Origin: Bradyrhizobium agreste
Lineage (GTDB): Bacteria > Pseudomonadota > Alphaproteobacteria > Rhizobiales > Xanthobacteraceae
Length of the DNA: 58,926 bases
Direction: 5' to 3'
Assembly: GCF_016031625.1 (NCBI RefSeq)
Contig: NZ_JACCHP010000031.1
Coordinates: 1-58,926, forward strand
Shown here one piece after another: positions 6,991 through 15,785 of this stretch. Position numbers and translations under genes: made by a program. Each line of letters starts with the position of its first letter. Position 1 is the stretch's first letter. Below the pieces are notes generated by a model that saw only the letters and a program-made list of their open reading frames with translations, did not search any database and was not told the DNA's origin.

Positions 6991-7859
6991 GCGCGATGGC
7001 GACGGCCACCCCGCAGGGGCATATCGAGGTCGAGAACTTTTCGCTGAGCTACGAGACCATCGACGGCTTGGTCGATGCCGTCACCAACACGCATATTCAT
7101 GTCAAGCCGGGCGAGTTCGTCTCGATCGTCGGGCCCTCCGGCTGCGGCAAGTCGACCTTCCTGAATGCGGTGGCGGGGTTTCTCAAGCCGACCACCGGCA
7201 CCATCACGGTCGACGGCGAGCGCGTCAGCGGCCCCAGCGCCGAGCGCGGCATGGTGTTCCAGCAATATTCGCTGTTTCCCTGGAAGACGGTGCGGGAGAA
7301 TGTTGAGTTCGGCCTGAAGATGCGCGGCATGCCGCGCTCGCAGCGCGAGCGCGCCGCGCGTACGTTGCTTGGGCTCGCGGGCCTCGAGGCCTTCGAGAAG
7401 CATTATCCGGAAAAACTCTCCGGCGGCATGAAGCAACGCGTCGGCATCGTGCGTGCGCTCGCGACCGGACCGAAGGTGCTGCTGCTGGACGAACCCTTCG
7501 GCGCGCTGGACGCGCAGACCCGGGTGATCATGCAACAGATCCTCACCAACATGTGGCAGCGGCTGAAGATCTCGGTCTTGTTCGTCACCCACGACATCGA
7601 CGAGGCGATCTTCCTCTCCGACCGCGTGTACTGCATGACCGCGCGGCCCGGTTCGATTAAGGCGGAGATCCCGATTCCGCTGGAGCGGCCGCGCCAGCAA
7701 TCGGTGATGATGTCCTCGGAGTTTCTGGCGCTGCGCCGCGGGCTGATGTCCCTGATCCGCGAGGAGAGTCTGAAGGCGATGGGCGGCGAGATCAACGATT
7801 TGGGCATGCAGGGATTAAACATCGAGCTGCACGGCCATTCGCTGGTCGAGGTACTTTAG
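6987..7859 (+). CDS. ABC transporter ATP-binding protein, SsuB/TauB/NrtD type
   Basis: A 290-residue ATPase that powers the importer encoded by the two preceding genes. The Walker A GPSGCGKST is at residues 49-57; the Q loop is in MVFQQYSLFPW, the signature is LSGGMKQR, and Walker B with D loop reads LLLDEPFGALD, followed by the switch histidine in FVTHDIDEA. The segment RPGSIKAEIPIPLERPR after the nucleotide-binding domain is typical of the nitrate/sulfonate/taurine group. The start overlaps the permease stop by 4 bp (ATGA) with GGAGG upstream. The C-terminal 40 residues (MGGEINDLGMQGLNIEL...) are a short tail of unknown role. It is the last intact gene of region 1. Confidence 0.93.
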   Translation: MSAMATATPQGHIEVENFSLSYETIDGLVDAVTNTHIHVKPGEFVSIVGPSGCGKSTFLNAVAGFLKPTTGTITVDGERVSGPSAERGMVFQQYSLFPWKTVRENVEFGLKMRGMPRSQRERAARTLLGLAGLEAFEKHYPEKLSGGMKQRVGIVRALATGPKVLLLDEPFGALDAQTRVIMQQILTNMWQRLKISVLFVTHDIDEAIFLSDRVYCMTARPGSIKAEIPIPLERPRQQSVMMSSEFLALRRGLMSLIREESLKAMGGEINDLGMQGLNIELHGHSLVEVL

Positions 7860-8385
7860 GCGAGAGCACCCTTAACCTGTCGCTCTTGCGCAAGGAGATA
7901 GAATCGCATTGCAGGTGAGCCCAGGAAAGGATTCCTGGGACATCAACTACGCTAACCGCGAAGCTCCTCATTGCAACCGATAGTCACCTCTCAGAGGCTT
8001 GACCCTCGTCTCGCGGCGAAAGCAATTTGCGTCTTCCGCTCCCGCTAGGAGCGTCAGCTAGCATAAGATTGTAGGTTGGCGCAGGAAATCCTGGGCAAGA
8101 AGCAGCGGCGGACTCGCTTATACTCACTTCCCTTGCTCGCTGATGGCATTTCTGAAGAGTCGATGGCTATAACGCGGTCGCCTAGTGCATCGCCACAAGG
8201 GCTACGCTTGCTCGGGTGACGATCTCCTTCCATGACGTAGAGACTGCTAGAACGGCTGACGATAGCCGCCGGCCCATCAGGATCGGCCAGGAGCGGATTT
8301 GGGTCCAGCCTCGGCTGGATCAATCATCCCGATCGTGTGGTAGGTGCGGCCGAAATAGATCAGATTGTCGGTGCAGCCCGATCTT
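7860..8385. other. Intergenic stretch without a supported gene
   Basis: The 526 bases after the ATPase stop have no supported reading frame. There is a perfect hairpin: CCCAGGAA (7920-7927), loop AGGA, TTCCTGGG (7932-7939), without a T tract, that may end the importer mRNA. A short minus-strand frame (8054-8233, 59 codons) has no ribosome binding site and no recognisable fold. Around 8280-8365 the minus strand reads TDNLIYFGRTYHTIGMIDPA, which looks protein-like and may be a fragment of another lost gene. Base composition is slightly lower in GC than the flanks, as expected of decaying DNA. Confidence 0.5.
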
Positions 8386-8677
8386 TGCAGCGACGCTGCG
8401 CGACCTCTACAATCTCACCGCCGCCGCTCGCGGCCATTGGGTGCTGTGCGGCTCGGCCGAGCGCATCGCCGATACTCTCCAGCTCTGGTTCGAGGAGCGT
8501 GCCGCCGACGGTTTCAACGTGATGCCGCCCTATTTCCACAAAGGCTTCGAGGACTTTGTCGAGCTCGTGGTGCCGGTCTTGCAGGAGCGTGGGCTGTTCC
8601 GCAGCGACTATGAGGGCACGACATTGCGCGATCATCTCGGCCTCGCGCGGCCGGCCAATCCGTTCTTCACGGCTTAG
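8386..8677 (+). pseudogene. C-terminal remnant of an LLM-type flavin-dependent monooxygenase (NtaA/SnaA/DszA family)
   Basis: From TLRDLYNL to ANPFFTA, about 95 codons read as the C-terminus of a nitrilotriacetate/dibenzothiophene-sulfone monooxygenase-type protein. Recognisable blocks are LCGSAERIADTLQLWF, AADGFNVMPPYF, FVELVVPVLQERGLF and YEGTTLRDHLGL. Complete members have about 440 residues, so some 350 N-terminal residues are missing; the open frame before 8386 is unrelated sequence. No start signal remains. Such enzymes often sit beside sulfonate or NrtA-type importers, so this was probably a functional partner of a transport system like the intact one upstream. Confidence 0.75.
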
Positions 8678-8786
8678 AGCACCCCGGCAGTTCGCAGTGC
8701 ATGCAACTCGCCGCGTGTCGCTGGCGGCTGCGGTGGCCGCGCGACGTCGCATGACAGGCGTCCAAGCAGTTTCAGACCGGCCTTTA

Positions 8787-9121
8787 GCCGCACGGTTGCC
8801 CGTCCTCCAGCGGACAATCACCTCAACAGCAATTGCGGCCGTCATCGCCATTCCGCTCGGGATCCTGCTCGGCTCGTCCGAAAAGGTCTACGGCTCGGCC
8901 AGCGCGTGTTCGAGGCCCAGCATCTCTTCGACATGCCCGCAATGTATGCTCTTCGCCGCGGGCGCGCTGGGCTATTCCCTGAACCTCATGTTCCTCGTGA
9001 TCGACCGGCGATTCGTTCACTGGGCCGGACGCCGATCCCCAGAGGCGGCCATCAATTGTCGCAGGCCGAGGTGACGCTCGCCCGCGAATGGATCGGCAAG
9101 GTCGCCGCAATAGCTGCCTGA
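8787..9121 (+). pseudogene. Remnant of an SsuC-like ABC permease, deleted and frameshifted
   Basis: One frame reads TITSTAIAAVIAIPLGILLG, the start of an SsuC-like transmembrane domain. After GSSEKVYGS the central part including the EAA loop is gone. Near 8907-8945 a second frame reads FEAQHLFDMPAMYA, then the first frame resumes as LFAAGALGYSLNLMFLVIDR and ends RRFVHWAGR, the usual permease C-terminus; the switch at about 8948 looks like loss of one base. The last bases give QLSQAEVTLAREWIGKVAAI and a stop at 9121, of unclear origin. Not translatable into a working protein. Confidence 0.7.
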
Positions 9122-9131
9122 CTCCGAGAAC

Positions 9132-9160
9132 AGGGCGCACCGCCACACCCGGTGCGCCCT
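9132..9160 (+). terminator. Strong hairpin, probable terminator
   Basis: AGGGCGCACC (9132-9141), 9-nt loop, GGTGCGCCCT (9151-9160): a perfect 10-bp GC-rich stem 10 bp after the stop at 9121. There is no long T tract, which is common for such stems in high-GC genomes. It isolates the IclR operon from the decayed region. Confidence 0.6.
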
Positions 9161-9265
9161 TCGCCATCCCTGCAAGCGACCTTCCGCTGCATCTGAGCAA
9201 TCGGGCGCCACCTGCCGGAAATTTCCGCTTGCCCGCTTCCGCGTCGGCCTTAGAATTTGGGACAT

Positions 9266-9284
9266 GGTTCCGAAATATGGAACC
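9266..9284. promoter_or_regulatory. Palindrome upstream of the IclR gene, probable autoregulatory operator
   Basis: GGTTCC (9266-9271), 7-nt AT-rich centre (gaaatat), GGAACC (9279-9284). The symmetry and the TTCC...GGAA arms resemble sites bound by IclR-family dimers. It lies 17 bp upstream of the chosen ATG at 9301 and would cover the promoter or leader of the whole operon. Confidence 0.6.
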
Positions 9285-9300
9285 GCGTGGACCGACCTTC

Positions 9301-10077
9301 ATGAGCGCTCTCACCAACGCGATCGAGATCCTGCGCTGCTTCTCCAGCGCGCGACCCGATCTGTCTTTTGCGGACGTGATGGCGTTGACAGGCAAGCCGA
9401 AGAGCTCGACCTCGCGGCTTCTGCGTTCCTTGCGCGATTGCGGCCTGCTCGAGCAGGATCCGCACACCCGCCGCTACCGCCCCGGCCTGCTCACCTTCGA
9501 GCTCGGCCGGCTGCACCGCGCCCATGACGATCTCATCAGCATGGCCGAGCGCGAGCTGCGCGAGGTCTGCGCGCGCACCGGACACACCGGCTACATCGCC
9601 GTGCTCGACGGCTACGAACAGGTCGTGCTCAGGATCGTTCCGGGCTCGAATCCCTTGCGCGTCGTCAATCCGCCGGGCCAGCGCACGCCGGCGCTCGCGA
9701 CCTCAAACGGCCGCGCCATGCTCGCGCGCCTCTCGGATGAGGAGATTCGCGCGCGCGTGCCGGCGACCTATCCCAGGCTGCCGCGCAACTCGCCACAAAA
9801 CTTCAAACAACTGACGGCGCGCCTCGACGAGATCCGCCGCACCGGCATTTCGGAAGCCGCCGACGAATCCATCGAAGGAGTCGGCTCGCAAGGCTTTGCG
9901 CTCAAGAGTGGCGAGACCGGCGAGTTGATCGGCATCGCGGTGTCCTATTCAGTGCAGGCGACCACTGCCGCCGAGCGCGCCAATGTCCGTCGCGAGCTGG
10001 CGGCGATGGCGGCAAAGCTGCGGCGGATGACCGGCGATCCACTTAATCAAGATGCCGCGCAGACGGGGACGCGATGA
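9301..10077 (+). CDS. IclR-family transcriptional regulator
   Basis: A 258-residue regulator with an N-terminal winged helix (LSFADVMALTGKPKSSTSRL as helix-turn-helix, then LRDCGLLEQDPHTRRYRPG) and a C-terminal GAF-like effector domain (TGYIAVLDGYEQVVLRI ... ATSNGRAMLA ... GVGSQGFALKSGETGELIGI). IclR proteins usually bind a small organic acid or ring compound made or used by the genes they control. Start 9301 gives the family's usual N-terminus (MSALTNAIEILRCF); an ATG at 9277 would begin inside the palindrome. The permease gene overlaps its stop by 4 bp (ATGA), so regulator and transporter are co-transcribed. Whether it represses or activates is not visible. Confidence 0.93.
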   Translation: MSALTNAIEILRCFSSARPDLSFADVMALTGKPKSSTSRLLRSLRDCGLLEQDPHTRRYRPGLLTFELGRLHRAHDDLISMAERELREVCARTGHTGYIAVLDGYEQVVLRIVPGSNPLRVVNPPGQRTPALATSNGRAMLARLSDEEIRARVPATYPRLPRNSPQNFKQLTARLDEIRRTGISEAADESIEGVGSQGFALKSGETGELIGIAVSYSVQATTAAERANVRRELAAMAAKLRRMTGDPLNQDAAQTGTR

Positions 10078-10949
10078 GCAGCGCTTCGACAACCCGCCCC
10101 AACGGTGTTGCGCTCTTCATTCTACCGAGCGCATTGCTGTTCGCCCTGTTCTTCTTCCTGCCGATCGGCCTGATGGCGCTAATGAGCGCATTGACCGGCA
10201 ATCCGGTGGTGATGCCGAAGGTGGCGTTCACCACGCGGCACTACGCTCGTATCGTCAACGACCCCTATTATCTGGAAGTGATCTGGACCACGATCCGGAT
10301 CGGGCTCGTGACCACGCTGGTTGCACTCGCAATCGGCTATCCGCTGGCGCACTGGATGGCGCGCATCAAGAGCCGCACCGGGCATGCGCTGCTGCTGATG
10401 GCCGTGCTGGCGCCGATGCTGACCGGCATCGTGGTGCGCACCTTCGCCTGGATGACGCTGCTCTCAGACAAGGGCGTGATCAATCAGACCCTCATGTCGC
10501 TCGGCCTTATCGCTCAACCGTTGAAACTCATGTACACAGAGACCGGCATCGTGATCGGCCTTGTCCACATCTACGTCCCGTTCATGGTGCTGACGCTGAC
10601 CGGCGTGATCGGCCGCATCGACGAACGGCTGGAGCAGGCCGCGGAAAATCTCGGCGCGAGTCCCTTGCGCGCCTTTCTCGAGGTGACGTTGCCGCTCAGC
10701 CTGCCCGGCATTCTCGCCGGATCGCTGCTGGTCTTCGCGCTCGCGATCAGCGCCTATGTCACGCCGATCCTGCTCGGTGGCTTCCAGATCATGACGCTGC
10801 CGATCCTGATCTACCAGCAGATCTCGGCAAACTTCAACGTCGGCTTCGCCGCTGCGCTCGGCATCGTGCTGCTCGTGATCTCGCTCATGCTCGTCATCGC
10901 CTATAACCGCGCGCTCGGCCTCGTCTCCGGCCAGCGCGAATTGCAGTGA
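10074..10949 (+). CDS. ABC transporter permease, PotB type
   Basis: A 291-residue inner-membrane subunit of a spermidine/putrescine-type importer. The first helix is VALFILPSALLFALFFFLPI, with further helices to ALGIVLLVISLMLVIAYNRA. The cytoplasmic ATPase-contact loop reads EAAENLGASPLRAFLEVTLPLS. Start is ATG overlapping the IclR stop. It pairs with the PotC-type permease that follows. The class transports polyamines, but also many other small nitrogenous or anionic solutes, so it does not fix the substrate. Confidence 0.92.
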   Translation: MSSASTTRPNGVALFILPSALLFALFFFLPIGLMALMSALTGNPVVMPKVAFTTRHYARIVNDPYYLEVIWTTIRIGLVTTLVALAIGYPLAHWMARIKSRTGHALLLMAVLAPMLTGIVVRTFAWMTLLSDKGVINQTLMSLGLIAQPLKLMYTETGIVIGLVHIYVPFMVLTLTGVIGRIDERLEQAAENLGASPLRAFLEVTLPLSLPGILAGSLLVFALAISAYVTPILLGGFQIMTLPILIYQQISANFNVGFAAALGIVLLVISLMLVIAYNRALGLVSGQRELQ

Positions 10950-10957
10950 GGTCGGAG

Positions 10958-11824
10958 ATGCAAACCGCGGCCTCGAACAGCGCAGCGCTCGCAGCAAGCC
11001 GGCAGGCAGCATCCGCACGGGCGGCTGCAGCCGCATGGCCTTACGGCCGCACCCTCTATCTCGTCCTCAACATCGCCATCCTGGTCTTCCTACTGGCGCC
11101 CATCGCGATCGTCGCGGTCTTCGCGCTGAACCCGACGCCGTTCATCCAGTTTCCGCCGGTCGGCGTGTCCTTGCGCTGGTTCGAAAAATTCTTCGCTTCG
11201 CGCGACTTCATGCACGCGCTCGGCTTCAGCCTCGAAGTCGCCGTGCTCACCACCGTGTCCGCAACTATGCTGGGCGCCTGCGCGGCGCTGGCGCTCGCGC
11301 GCGGCAACCTGCCGGGCACCCGGCTTATCGTCGCAACGATGCTTTCGCCCCTGATGCTGCCGGCGATCCTCACCGGCCTTGCGCTGTTCCAGACCTATGT
11401 GCTGCTCGACGTCGGGCGGCCGACCTGGGGCCTCGTTGGCGGCCACACGCTGGTGACGCTGCCTTACGTGGTGCGCACCACCCTCGCCGTGCTGCATAAT
11501 TTCGACACGCGCCTGGAAGAAGCCGCGCGCAATCTCGGCGCCAGTCCCTTGCGCACTTTCTTCGAGGTGACTCTGCCGCTGATCAAGCCCGGTGTGATCG
11601 CAGGCGCGATCTTCGCTTTCATCGTCTCGTTCGACCAGTTCCCGGTGTCGCTGTTCCTGGTTAGCCCGGGCAACGAGACGCTGCCGGTCACGCTGTTCAA
11701 CTATCTCAAGTTCGATCTCGACGGCACCATCGGCGCCGCCTCGGTGGTCTCGATCGTGCTCGCCTTTGTCGTCGTCATCGGGCTCGATCGCACGGTCGGC
11801 CTGCGCTCCTACGTCAAATTGTAA
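10958..11824 (+). CDS. ABC transporter permease, PotC type
   Basis: A 288-residue partner of the preceding permease. After an Ala-rich N-terminus comes a first helix TLYLVLNIAILVFLLAPIAI; the EAA loop is EAARNLGASPLRTFFEVTLPL, nearly the same as in its partner. The ATG at 10958 is chosen, with GAGG seven bases upstream; a GTG at 10946 that overlaps the previous stop (GTGA) is possible and would add four residues. The next gene starts 28 bp downstream. Confidence 0.9.
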   Translation: MQTAASNSAALAASRQAASARAAAAAWPYGRTLYLVLNIAILVFLLAPIAIVAVFALNPTPFIQFPPVGVSLRWFEKFFASRDFMHALGFSLEVAVLTTVSATMLGACAALALARGNLPGTRLIVATMLSPLMLPAILTGLALFQTYVLLDVGRPTWGLVGGHTLVTLPYVVRTTLAVLHNFDTRLEEAARNLGASPLRTFFEVTLPLIKPGVIAGAIFAFIVSFDQFPVSLFLVSPGNETLPVTLFNYLKFDLDGTIGAASVVSIVLAFVVVIGLDRTVGLRSYVKL

Positions 11825-11852
11825 CCGCTCATTCCAACGAAGGAATCGACAC

Positions 11853-12917
11853 ATGATGAAAGCTCTGGGATCGTCACGGCTCAGCCGCCGCCGCTTTCTG
11901 ACCGCGGGCGCCTCGCTCGGCATCGGCACCATCGCCGCGCCTTACGTCGCGCGCGCCGAAGATCCGACGCTGCGCATCACCGGCTGGGGCGGCAAGTGGG
12001 GCGAGATCATGAAGGCCGAGATCGGCCCCGCCTTCGAGAGCGAGTTCAAGTGCAAGCTCCAGACCGACTCTGCCTTTCCATACTTGCCGAAACTCCAGGC
12101 GAGCTCGCGCTCGGCGCCGATCTACGACGTGCTGCACACCAACTCCAACGAGCAGTGGGCAGCCGCCGAGATGGGTCTTGTCGAGCCGAAGATCGATCCT
12201 AAGCTGGTGCCGAACCTCGCCGACGTCTATCCCTACGCGGTCAGCGAGAAGATCGTCGGCGTCTCGATCTTCACGAGCGCGATCGGCCTCGGTATGCGCA
12301 CCGACAAAGGCTACGGCAACGTCACGTCCTGGAAGGAGCTGTGGGACACTAAATACAACGGCGTGCGTGGCGGCTATGTCATTCCGGTCAACAGTCTCGG
12401 CCAGGCCTTCCTGATGATGTGCGGCACGCTGTTTGGCAAGGGCCAGACCGATCTCGATGCCGCCTATGCGGCGCTCGAGAAGCTGAAGCCGATCAAGATC
12501 GTCGATTTCACCGGCGCGATGGAGAAGATGCTGCTGTCCGGCGAAGTCGGCCTGTGCGTCATCCACGATTCCGGCATCTATCGCTACGACGGCCAGAACC
12601 AGCCGATCGATTTCGTCGCGCCGAGCGAAGGCGTCTTGTCGCTGGAGCAGGTCCTGACCATCACGCCCGGCAGCAAGATGAAGGAGCTCGCCAACGCCTA
12701 CGTCAACTACATGCTTCGGCCGGAGGTGCAGAAGCGCCTGGCTGAAACGGTCTGGTATTCGCCGGCCAACAAGAAGGTGAAGCTCGATGCCAAGTACGAT
12801 GCCAAGCTGCTCACCACGCCCGAGAAGGTCTCGAAGCTGATCCAGGTCGATTGGAAGTGGTACAACGAGCGCAAGGACGAGATCGACCAGCGCGTCAACC
12901 GGATCTTCCGCGCATGA
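11853..12917 (+). CDS. ABC transporter substrate-binding protein, PotD type, Tat signal
   Basis: A 354-residue periplasmic binding protein. The N-terminus carries a twin-arginine signal (LSRRRFLTAGASLGIGTIAA, cleavage after ARA), then a PotD-like fold beginning LRITGWGGKWGEIMKAEIGP. Tat export implies folding before export, seen in many rhizobial members. Start 11853 with AAGGAA upstream; a second ATG follows immediately. Ligand-binding residues of PotD for polyamines cannot be confirmed by eye, and neighbours favour a catabolised ring or amide compound over a polyamine. The ATPase gene overlaps its stop by 4 bp. Confidence 0.92.
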   Translation: MMKALGSSRLSRRRFLTAGASLGIGTIAAPYVARAEDPTLRITGWGGKWGEIMKAEIGPAFESEFKCKLQTDSAFPYLPKLQASSRSAPIYDVLHTNSNEQWAAAEMGLVEPKIDPKLVPNLADVYPYAVSEKIVGVSIFTSAIGLGMRTDKGYGNVTSWKELWDTKYNGVRGGYVIPVNSLGQAFLMMCGTLFGKGQTDLDAAYAALEKLKPIKIVDFTGAMEKMLLSGEVGLCVIHDSGIYRYDGQNQPIDFVAPSEGVLSLEQVLTITPGSKMKELANAYVNYMLRPEVQKRLAETVWYSPANKKVKLDAKYDAKLLTTPEKVSKLIQVDWKWYNERKDEIDQRVNRIFRA

Positions 12918-13984
12918 GCGCGTCAATCGAGATCGCCGGCGTCAGCAAGGTCTATGACGGCGGCATCCGCGCGGTGGACGCGGTCGCGATGGACATCCGG
13001 CAGGGCGAGTTCTTCTCCCTGCTCGGTCCGTCCGGCTGCGGCAAGACCACGACGCTGCGCATGATCGCCGGCTTCGAGACGCCGAGCGCTGGCGCGATCC
13101 GTGTCGACGGTGCCGACATCACCCACGTGCCCGCGCACAAACGCGACATGGGCATGGTGTTCCAGAACTACGCACTGTTCCCGCATCGCACCGTCGCTGA
13201 AAACGTCGCCTTTGGCCTGCGCATGCGCGGGCTGGACAAGGCGAGCATCGCCGCGAATGTGAAGGCGGCGCTCGCCATGGTGGAGCTGTCCGGGCTGGAA
13301 GATCGCCGCCCTGCGCAGCTCTCCGGCGGCCAGCAGCAGCGCGTCGCGCTTGCCCGCGCCATCGTGATCGCGCCGCGCGTCCTACTCTGCGACGAGCCGC
13401 TCGGGGCGCTCGACAAGAAGCTGCGCCAACAGATGCAATTCGAGCTCAAGCAGCTCCAGAAGAAGCTCGGCCTCACTCTCGTCTTTGTCACCCACGACCA
13501 GGAAGAGGCGCTGGCAATGTCCGACCGGATCGCCGTGATGAATGGCGGCCGGGTCGAGCAGGTCGGCACGCCCAGCGAGATCTACAACCAGCCGACCACG
13601 CGCTTCGTCGCCGACTTCATCGGCGACACCAACATCTTTCGAGGCGAACGCATCGGGCCGAACCTCAGCGTCGGCAAGGACCTGATCCTGGCGCTGCCGC
13701 CAGCCGAGACGCAGGGCACCGGCATTCTCTCGGTGGCGCTGCGCCCGGAAAAGATCCGGCTCTCGCCACGCATCGACGTGGCCATCGCAGCCGGCAGCTC
13801 CGCGCATGGCACCGTCGAGAATACCAACTTCCTTGGCGGCGCCGTGCTCTATCGCATCACGCTCGATAGCGGCCATCGCGTGCTCGTGCAGCAGCCCAAT
13901 GCAGGCACGGGCCGCCTATTCGTTCCCGGCGACGCCGTCACGCTTGAATGGACGCCGGCCGATCTCGTCGTCTTGAAGGACTAG
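12914..13984 (+). CDS. ABC transporter ATP-binding protein, PotA type
   Basis: A 356-residue ATPase of the importer. Walker A GPSGCGKTT, Q loop MVFQNYALFPH, signature LSGGQQQR, Walker B LLCDEPLGALD and switch histidine VFVTHDQEEA are all intact. After residue 240 (TRFVADFIGDTNIF) comes a TOBE-type regulatory domain with LRPEKIRLSP. Start ATG overlaps the binding-protein stop (ATGA). The following AroM-family gene begins 5 bp downstream. Confidence 0.94.
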   Translation: MSASIEIAGVSKVYDGGIRAVDAVAMDIRQGEFFSLLGPSGCGKTTTLRMIAGFETPSAGAIRVDGADITHVPAHKRDMGMVFQNYALFPHRTVAENVAFGLRMRGLDKASIAANVKAALAMVELSGLEDRRPAQLSGGQQQRVALARAIVIAPRVLLCDEPLGALDKKLRQQMQFELKQLQKKLGLTLVFVTHDQEEALAMSDRIAVMNGGRVEQVGTPSEIYNQPTTRFVADFIGDTNIFRGERIGPNLSVGKDLILALPPAETQGTGILSVALRPEKIRLSPRIDVAIAAGSSAHGTVENTNFLGGAVLYRITLDSGHRVLVQQPNAGTGRLFVPGDAVTLEWTPADLVVLKD

Positions 13985-13989
13985 ACCAG

Positions 13990-14676
13990 ATGAACATGCC
14001 ATTGAAACACCAGCGCATCGGGGTGGTCGTGATCGGCCAGAGCCCGCGCCCCACCGTCGCTGCCGAGATCGCCGCCGTGCTGTCGCCGGGCATCCAGATC
14101 GAGCTGCGCGGCGCGCTCGACGGCATGAGCCGCGCCGAGATCGACGCGATCCCGCCGATGGACGGCTACGACACGCTGTTCACGCTGCTGCCGAACGGCG
14201 ACGCGGTCACCATCAGCAAGAAGGAGGTGGAGCGGCGCGCGAGCCAGCAGATCACCCGCTTCAAGCACGAGGGCGTCGGCGTGACGCTGATGGCGTGCAC
14301 CGGCAAATTCCCAAATCTCGCGGCCGACGGCCTCGTCATCCTGCCCTCGGCCATCCTGCACAACCTCGTCGAGGCCGTGCTGCCAAAGGGACGGCTCGGC
14401 GTGTTCTCGCCGCTGCCCGAACAGACCGCGCTGATCGACAAGAAATGGCAGCGCGAGGGCGTCGAGGTCGTCGGCATCACGCTGCGTCCCGGCTCAAGCG
14501 ACACCACAGTGGACGAAGCCGCGCGCACGATGGCGGACCTCGAGCCGGATCTCGTGGTGATGGACTGCATCAGCTACACCAGCGCCAACAAGGCGCGCGT
14601 GCGCACCGCCTATCCCGGCCCCGTGATCCTCGGCATTGCCGCGGCCGCCCGCATCGTCGAGGAGCTGGTATCGTGA
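13990..14676 (+). CDS. AroM-family protein
   Basis: A 228-residue cytoplasmic protein of the AroM family: IGVVVIGQSPRPTVAAEI at the N-terminus, GALDGMSRAEIDAIPPMDGY, then VTLMACTGKFPNL and VVMDCISYTSANKARV. The fold resembles Asp/Glu/hydantoin racemases, and Cys residues in the CTGKF and DCISY blocks sit where racemases have their catalytic pair, which is suggestive next to a hydantoinase-family gene. E. coli AroM has no proven function, so the role is inferred: possibly racemisation or ring chemistry on the imported compound. Start ATG at 13990 is 6 nt after the previous stop. The next gene overlaps its stop by 4 bp (GTGA). Confidence 0.9.
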   Translation: MNMPLKHQRIGVVVIGQSPRPTVAAEIAAVLSPGIQIELRGALDGMSRAEIDAIPPMDGYDTLFTLLPNGDAVTISKKEVERRASQQITRFKHEGVGVTLMACTGKFPNLAADGLVILPSAILHNLVEAVLPKGRLGVFSPLPEQTALIDKKWQREGVEVVGITLRPGSSDTTVDEAARTMADLEPDLVVMDCISYTSANKARVRTAYPGPVILGIAAAARIVEELVS

Positions 14677-15779
14677 GCAAGGCAGAGTTGAAGACGATCA
14701 GCCTCGAGGAGATCGAGGCGCTCGCGGTCGGCGCCTGGATCCTCGGCACCGGCGGCGGCGGCAGCCCCTATCTCGGCCTGCTCAACCTGCGCCGGCTCTA
14801 TGCCGAGGGCCACCGCGTACAATTGATGTCGCCGCTCGACCTCGACGACGAGGACTGGGTCGCGGTGGTCTCCAACATGGGCGCGCCCCTGGTCGGGCAG
14901 GAGCGCCTCGCCGACAGCCGCAACATCGCGCGCGCCGTGCGCATGCAGGAGGAGATCAACAACGTCAAGTTCCGCGCCGTGATGTCGGTCGAGATCGGCG
15001 GCGGCAACGGCGTTCAGGCCCTGATGGCGGCCGCCCATCTCGGCATTCCCGTCGTCGATGCCGACTGCATGGGCCGCGCGTTCCCGGAGGCACAGATGAC
15101 GTCGGTCGCAATCGGTGACCTGCGTCCCTATCCCTGCACGCTCTACGATCCCCGCGGAATCGAAGCCGTCGTGACCAAGGTGCCCACCTGGAAATGGATG
15201 GAGCGGGCAAGCCGCAAGATCTGCGTCGAGATGGGCTCGATCGCCTCCACCAGCAAGGCGCCGCGCACGGGGCGCGAGGTCAAGGACTGGGGCATCCATT
15301 TCACCACGACGAAGGCGATCCGCATCGGCCGCGCCGTGCAGGAGGCCAACCGCCGTCACGAGGACCCGATCGCCGCACTGCTCGCGACCGAAGGCGGCCA
15401 AAAACTGTTCACCGGCAAGATCGTCGACGTCGCTCGGCGCACCACGGAAGGGTTCTTGCGCGGCACAGCCATGGTCGACGGCAGCGACGCCGACCGCGAT
15501 ACCAAGCTCAAGCTCTCGTTCCAGAACGAATGGATCGTGGCCTGGCGTGACGAGGAGGCGATCGCGACCTCGCCCGATTTGATCTGCGTGCTCGACAGCG
15601 TCAACGGCCACGGCATCGGCACCGAGACCATCCGCTACGGCCAGCGCGTCACCGTCGTCGCTCTGCCTGCGCCGCCGGTGCTGACGAGCCCGCGCGGCCT
15701 CGAATTCGTCGGTCCGCGCGCTTTCGGCTACGACCTCGACTTCCATTCCCTCTTCTCGCCCGCAGCGGCCGGAGCTTAA
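14673..15779 (+). CDS. DUF917 family protein
   Basis: A 368-residue protein of the DUF917 family, which often sits next to hydantoinase/oxoprolinase genes. Recognisable parts are LAVGAWILGTGGGGSPY near the N-terminus, VSNMGAPLVG, SVEIGGGNGVQALMAA, VVDADCMGRAFPE, and a C-terminal domain with VLDSVNGHGIGTETIRYG. The glycine-rich segments suggest nucleotide or phosphate binding. The start is GTG 14673, overlapping the AroM stop. Function is unknown; repeated association with hydantoinase-A-like ATPases suggests the two act as subunits or on successive steps of amide-ring opening. Confidence 0.92.
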   Translation: MSKAELKTISLEEIEALAVGAWILGTGGGGSPYLGLLNLRRLYAEGHRVQLMSPLDLDDEDWVAVVSNMGAPLVGQERLADSRNIARAVRMQEEINNVKFRAVMSVEIGGGNGVQALMAAAHLGIPVVDADCMGRAFPEAQMTSVAIGDLRPYPCTLYDPRGIEAVVTKVPTWKWMERASRKICVEMGSIASTSKAPRTGREVKDWGIHFTTTKAIRIGRAVQEANRRHEDPIAALLATEGGQKLFTGKIVDVARRTTEGFLRGTAMVDGSDADRDTKLKLSFQNEWIVAWRDEEAIATSPDLICVLDSVNGHGIGTETIRYGQRVTVVALPAPPVLTSPRGLEFVGPRAFGYDLDFHSLFSPAAAGA

Positions 15780-15785
15780 GACCCC

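Noticed and set aside
8054..8323. Minus-strand frame of 89 codons upstream of the decayed region
   Set aside because: No ribosome binding site, no family match by eye and no supporting neighbour.
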